This document shows, one piece after another, positions 40,945 through 42,078 of a DNA stretch of 42,078 nucleotides (position 1 is the first letter of the stretch; each line of letters opens with the position of its first letter). The notes under the pieces are model-generated. The model was not told the DNA's origin. It made no database searches and saw only the letters and a list, made by a program, of their open reading frames with translations. Origin of the DNA: Elusimicrobiaceae bacterium (GTDB lineage: Bacteria; Elusimicrobiota; Elusimicrobia; Elusimicrobiales; Elusimicrobiaceae); assembly GCA_016283355.1 (NCBI GenBank), contig JAEEMS010000017.1, positions 1 to 42,078 on the forward strand, read 5' to 3'. Made by a program: the position numbers and the translations under genes.

Positions 40945-41745
40945 ATGAAAAAAGTATTCGTATTTGCATTTGCCGCAGCTGTGCTGTCTGTAAATGCATT
41001 TGCCGCCGATTGCGGTTGTGCCTCAACCGATGTAACCTGCATCAATAATTGTACTTTATCCCAAGTATCCGTGTTGAGACAAAAAATTCAAACAAAAAAA
41101 GAAGTGGCCATCGCCAATGCTCAAATTGCCAAAGCCGATGCCCTTTCCGCCAATGCTAACATGAAAACCAAAATAGAAGCCAACAAATTGCAATTGCAAT
41201 CTGTTGCAAAAGCCCAAAAAGCACAAGCGGAGAAAAAAGAATCTCAACTCAAAGCTGAAGCAAAAGCTAAAAAACAACAAGCCAAAGCCGACGCCAAAGC
41301 TAAAAAAGAAGAGTTAAAAAAACAAAAAGAAGCAGCTAAAGCGCAAGCCAAAGCCAAAAAAGAACAGGCCGAAAAAGCAGCAAAAGATGCCAAAAATCAA
41401 GCCGAAAAGAAAGTAAACGATTCCAAGAAAAAAGTCGAACAAGCCAAGGCCGATGCTAAAGCTAAAAAAGAAGAGCTGAAAAAACAACAAGAAGAGGCCA
41501 AAGCGCAAGCTAAAGCCAAAGCCGAAGCTCAAAAAGCCGCCATTGCCCAAGCAAAAGCGGATGCTAAAGCCAAAGCCGAAGCTCAAAAAGCCGCCGTTGC
41601 CAAAGCAAAAGCGGACGCCAAAGCAAAGGCAGAAGCCGAAAAAGCTGCCGCCAAAGCCAAAAAAGAAGAAGCTAAAAAAACAGCTGCCAACACCAAAGCT
41701 GCTTTACAAAACGAAAAGAAAGCTTGGCAAAATTTAGCCAAATAA
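40945..41745 (+). CDS. Secreted Lys/Ala-rich coiled-coil protein
   Basis: A 266-residue protein with a signal peptide ending AFA after residue 20. Four cysteines follow in a short N-terminal motif (Cys23, 25, 32 and 36; C-x-C-x6-C-x3-C). The remaining 210 residues form one long helix of Lys, Ala, Gln and Glu, with near-repeated units such as KADAKAKKEELKKQ (two copies) and KADAKAKAEAQKAA (two copies). Net charge is strongly positive. It could be a cell-surface or peptidoglycan-associated spacer held by disulfides. No family recognised beyond low complexity. Internal repetition means database matches will be unreliable. Confidence 0.82.
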   Translation: MKKVFVFAFAAAVLSVNAFAADCGCASTDVTCINNCTLSQVSVLRQKIQTKKEVAIANAQIAKADALSANANMKTKIEANKLQLQSVAKAQKAQAEKKESQLKAEAKAKKQQAKADAKAKKEELKKQKEAAKAQAKAKKEQAEKAAKDAKNQAEKKVNDSKKKVEQAKADAKAKKEELKKQQEEAKAQAKAKAEAQKAAIAQAKADAKAKAEAQKAAVAKAKADAKAKAEAEKAAAKAKKEEAKKTAANTKAALQNEKKAWQNLAK

Positions 41746-41763
41746 ACAACTTTCCGATTGTTT

Positions 41764-41793
41764 AAACCGCCCCGTAACAAGGGCGGTTTTTTT
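41764..41793 (+). terminator. Terminator of the Lys/Ala-rich gene
   Basis: AAACCGCCC (41764-41772) pairs with GGGCGGTTT (41781-41789), followed by a run of T. Confidence 0.9.
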
Positions 41794-41798
41794 ATGCA

Positions 41799-41827
41799 AA
41801 AAAATCCCGCCCTTTTAAAGAGCGGGA
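41799..41827 (-). terminator. Terminator of the MntP-like gene
   Basis: TCCCGC (41805-41810) and GCGGGA (41822-41827), with an inner CTTTTAAAG. The minus-strand transcript ends in TTTTTTT. Confidence 0.8.
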
Positions 41828-41847
41828 CATTTAAAATTGCAGCAATA

Positions 41848-42078
41848 CTAAATTACAATAATCATCCAAATAGCTATTATCAGCAAGATAATACCGGCCA
41901 CCAACTCTAATTTCTTACTTACCACCGTAGTTGAGTTCGGATTGGCCAAGTGGAATCCCACAATGGTGGAAACAAAAGTGATAACCCCCAACAAAATTAC
42001 CAACGGGAAAAAAGAACGTCCCATCGTTTCCAAAGCATACCCTACCAAAAAACTGTTAAGCCCGATGATACAGGATAC
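41848..42078 (-). CDS. MntP-like manganese efflux family protein (partial, 5' end outside window)
   Basis: The open frame continues without a start to the window edge; 76 residues are visible. The pattern GLNSFLVGYAL, then two hydrophobic helices, then SKKLELVAGIILLIIAIWMII, aligns by eye with the C-terminal half of MntP/YtaF-type proteins (SLDAMAVGVGLAFL ... KKAEILGGLVLIGIGVQIL). The conserved Asp of the SLD motif appears as Asn here, so transport chemistry may differ. The N-terminal half, with the first repeat, lies beyond 42078. Confidence 0.55.
   Translation of the reverse strand, partial: VSCIIGLNSFLVGYALETMGRSFFPLVILLGVITFVSTIVGFHLANPNSTTVVSKKLELVAGIILLIIAIWMIIVI

Noticed and set aside
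41056-41586. Minus-strand open frames rich in Phe, Leu and Gly opposite the Lys/Ala-rich gene
   Set aside because: They are the complement of Lys/Ala codons. Low complexity, no start signals, and the plus-strand gene has promoter, Shine-Dalgarno and terminator.
1-42078. CRISPR array, rRNA, complete tRNA or riboswitch
   Set aside because: I saw no regularly spaced identical repeats, no rRNA-like stretches and no complete cloverleaf. A covariance-model scan would be needed to exclude small structured RNAs.

Overview
The window looks like a chromosomal segment of a Gram-negative bacterium with moderate G+C. Outer-membrane biology is visible in lolC/lolD, many lipoproteins with clear lipoboxes, an LpoB-like penicillin-binding-protein activator and a probable outer-membrane beta-barrel. 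Prepilin-type genes (one intact, one broken, one diverged) recur in a way I associate with Elusimicrobiota of animal guts. That placement is an inference from gene style, not a search result. Most genes are compact, often overlapping, and separated by clear intrinsic terminators.

Layout. (1) 1-2.1 kb: the end of an integrated element, with a partial DUF4314-like gene and a DUF2924-like gene reading left, a tyrosine integrase reading right, and an array of short repeats that looks like an attachment region. (2) 2.2-5.3 kb: a two-gene operon for exported proteins (Cys-rich coiled-coil protein, then ankyrin protein). A second copy of the attachment-like repeat follows at 5.4-5.54 kb, so the pair is flanked by repeats. 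(3) 5.6-10.65 kb: a seven-gene minus-strand operon headed by a YqhD-type alcohol dehydrogenase. It continues with a MerR regulator with Cys52, a membrane-anchored flavodoxin, two iron-sulfur flavoproteins, a DUF362 lipoprotein and a flavodoxin lipoprotein. The promoter has the 19-bp spacer and dyad expected of a MerR-controlled promoter. (4) 10.7-12.3 kb: a decayed SnoaL-like gene, a small membrane protein and a membrane-anchored ankyrin protein.

(5) 12.4-26.8 kb: core genes, mostly on the plus strand: lysS, lolC-lolD-Sel1-unknown, ispH-pfkA-rlmB, pyrimidine-nucleoside phosphorylase, and ruvA-ruvB-spoIID-like-queA. A broken pilin gene and an intact pilin gene lie on the opposite strand. (6) 26.8-30 kb: a minus-strand operon of outer-membrane protein, sensorless histidine kinase, helical protein and AI-2E-type permease. 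(7) 30-31.3 kb: an exported metallophosphoesterase-fold protein that has lost its metal ligands. (8) 31.3-39.5 kb: minus-strand envelope genes. These are a large unknown exported protein, an operon of pilin-like protein, LpoB, COG3014, LPP20, FKBP and two small anchored proteins, and a protein with a receiver-like C-terminal domain. (9) 39.7-42.1 kb: a DUF1646-like permease, a Lys/Ala-rich secreted coiled-coil protein, and the end of an MntP-like transporter that runs off the window.

The parts most worth a second look are the exported-flavoprotein operon with its MerR promoter, the ligand-less metallophosphoesterase, the repeat pair beside the integrase, and a set of genes whose -10 box lies exactly six bases before the start codon, which predicts leaderless mRNAs. 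I found no rRNA, tRNA or CRISPR array.
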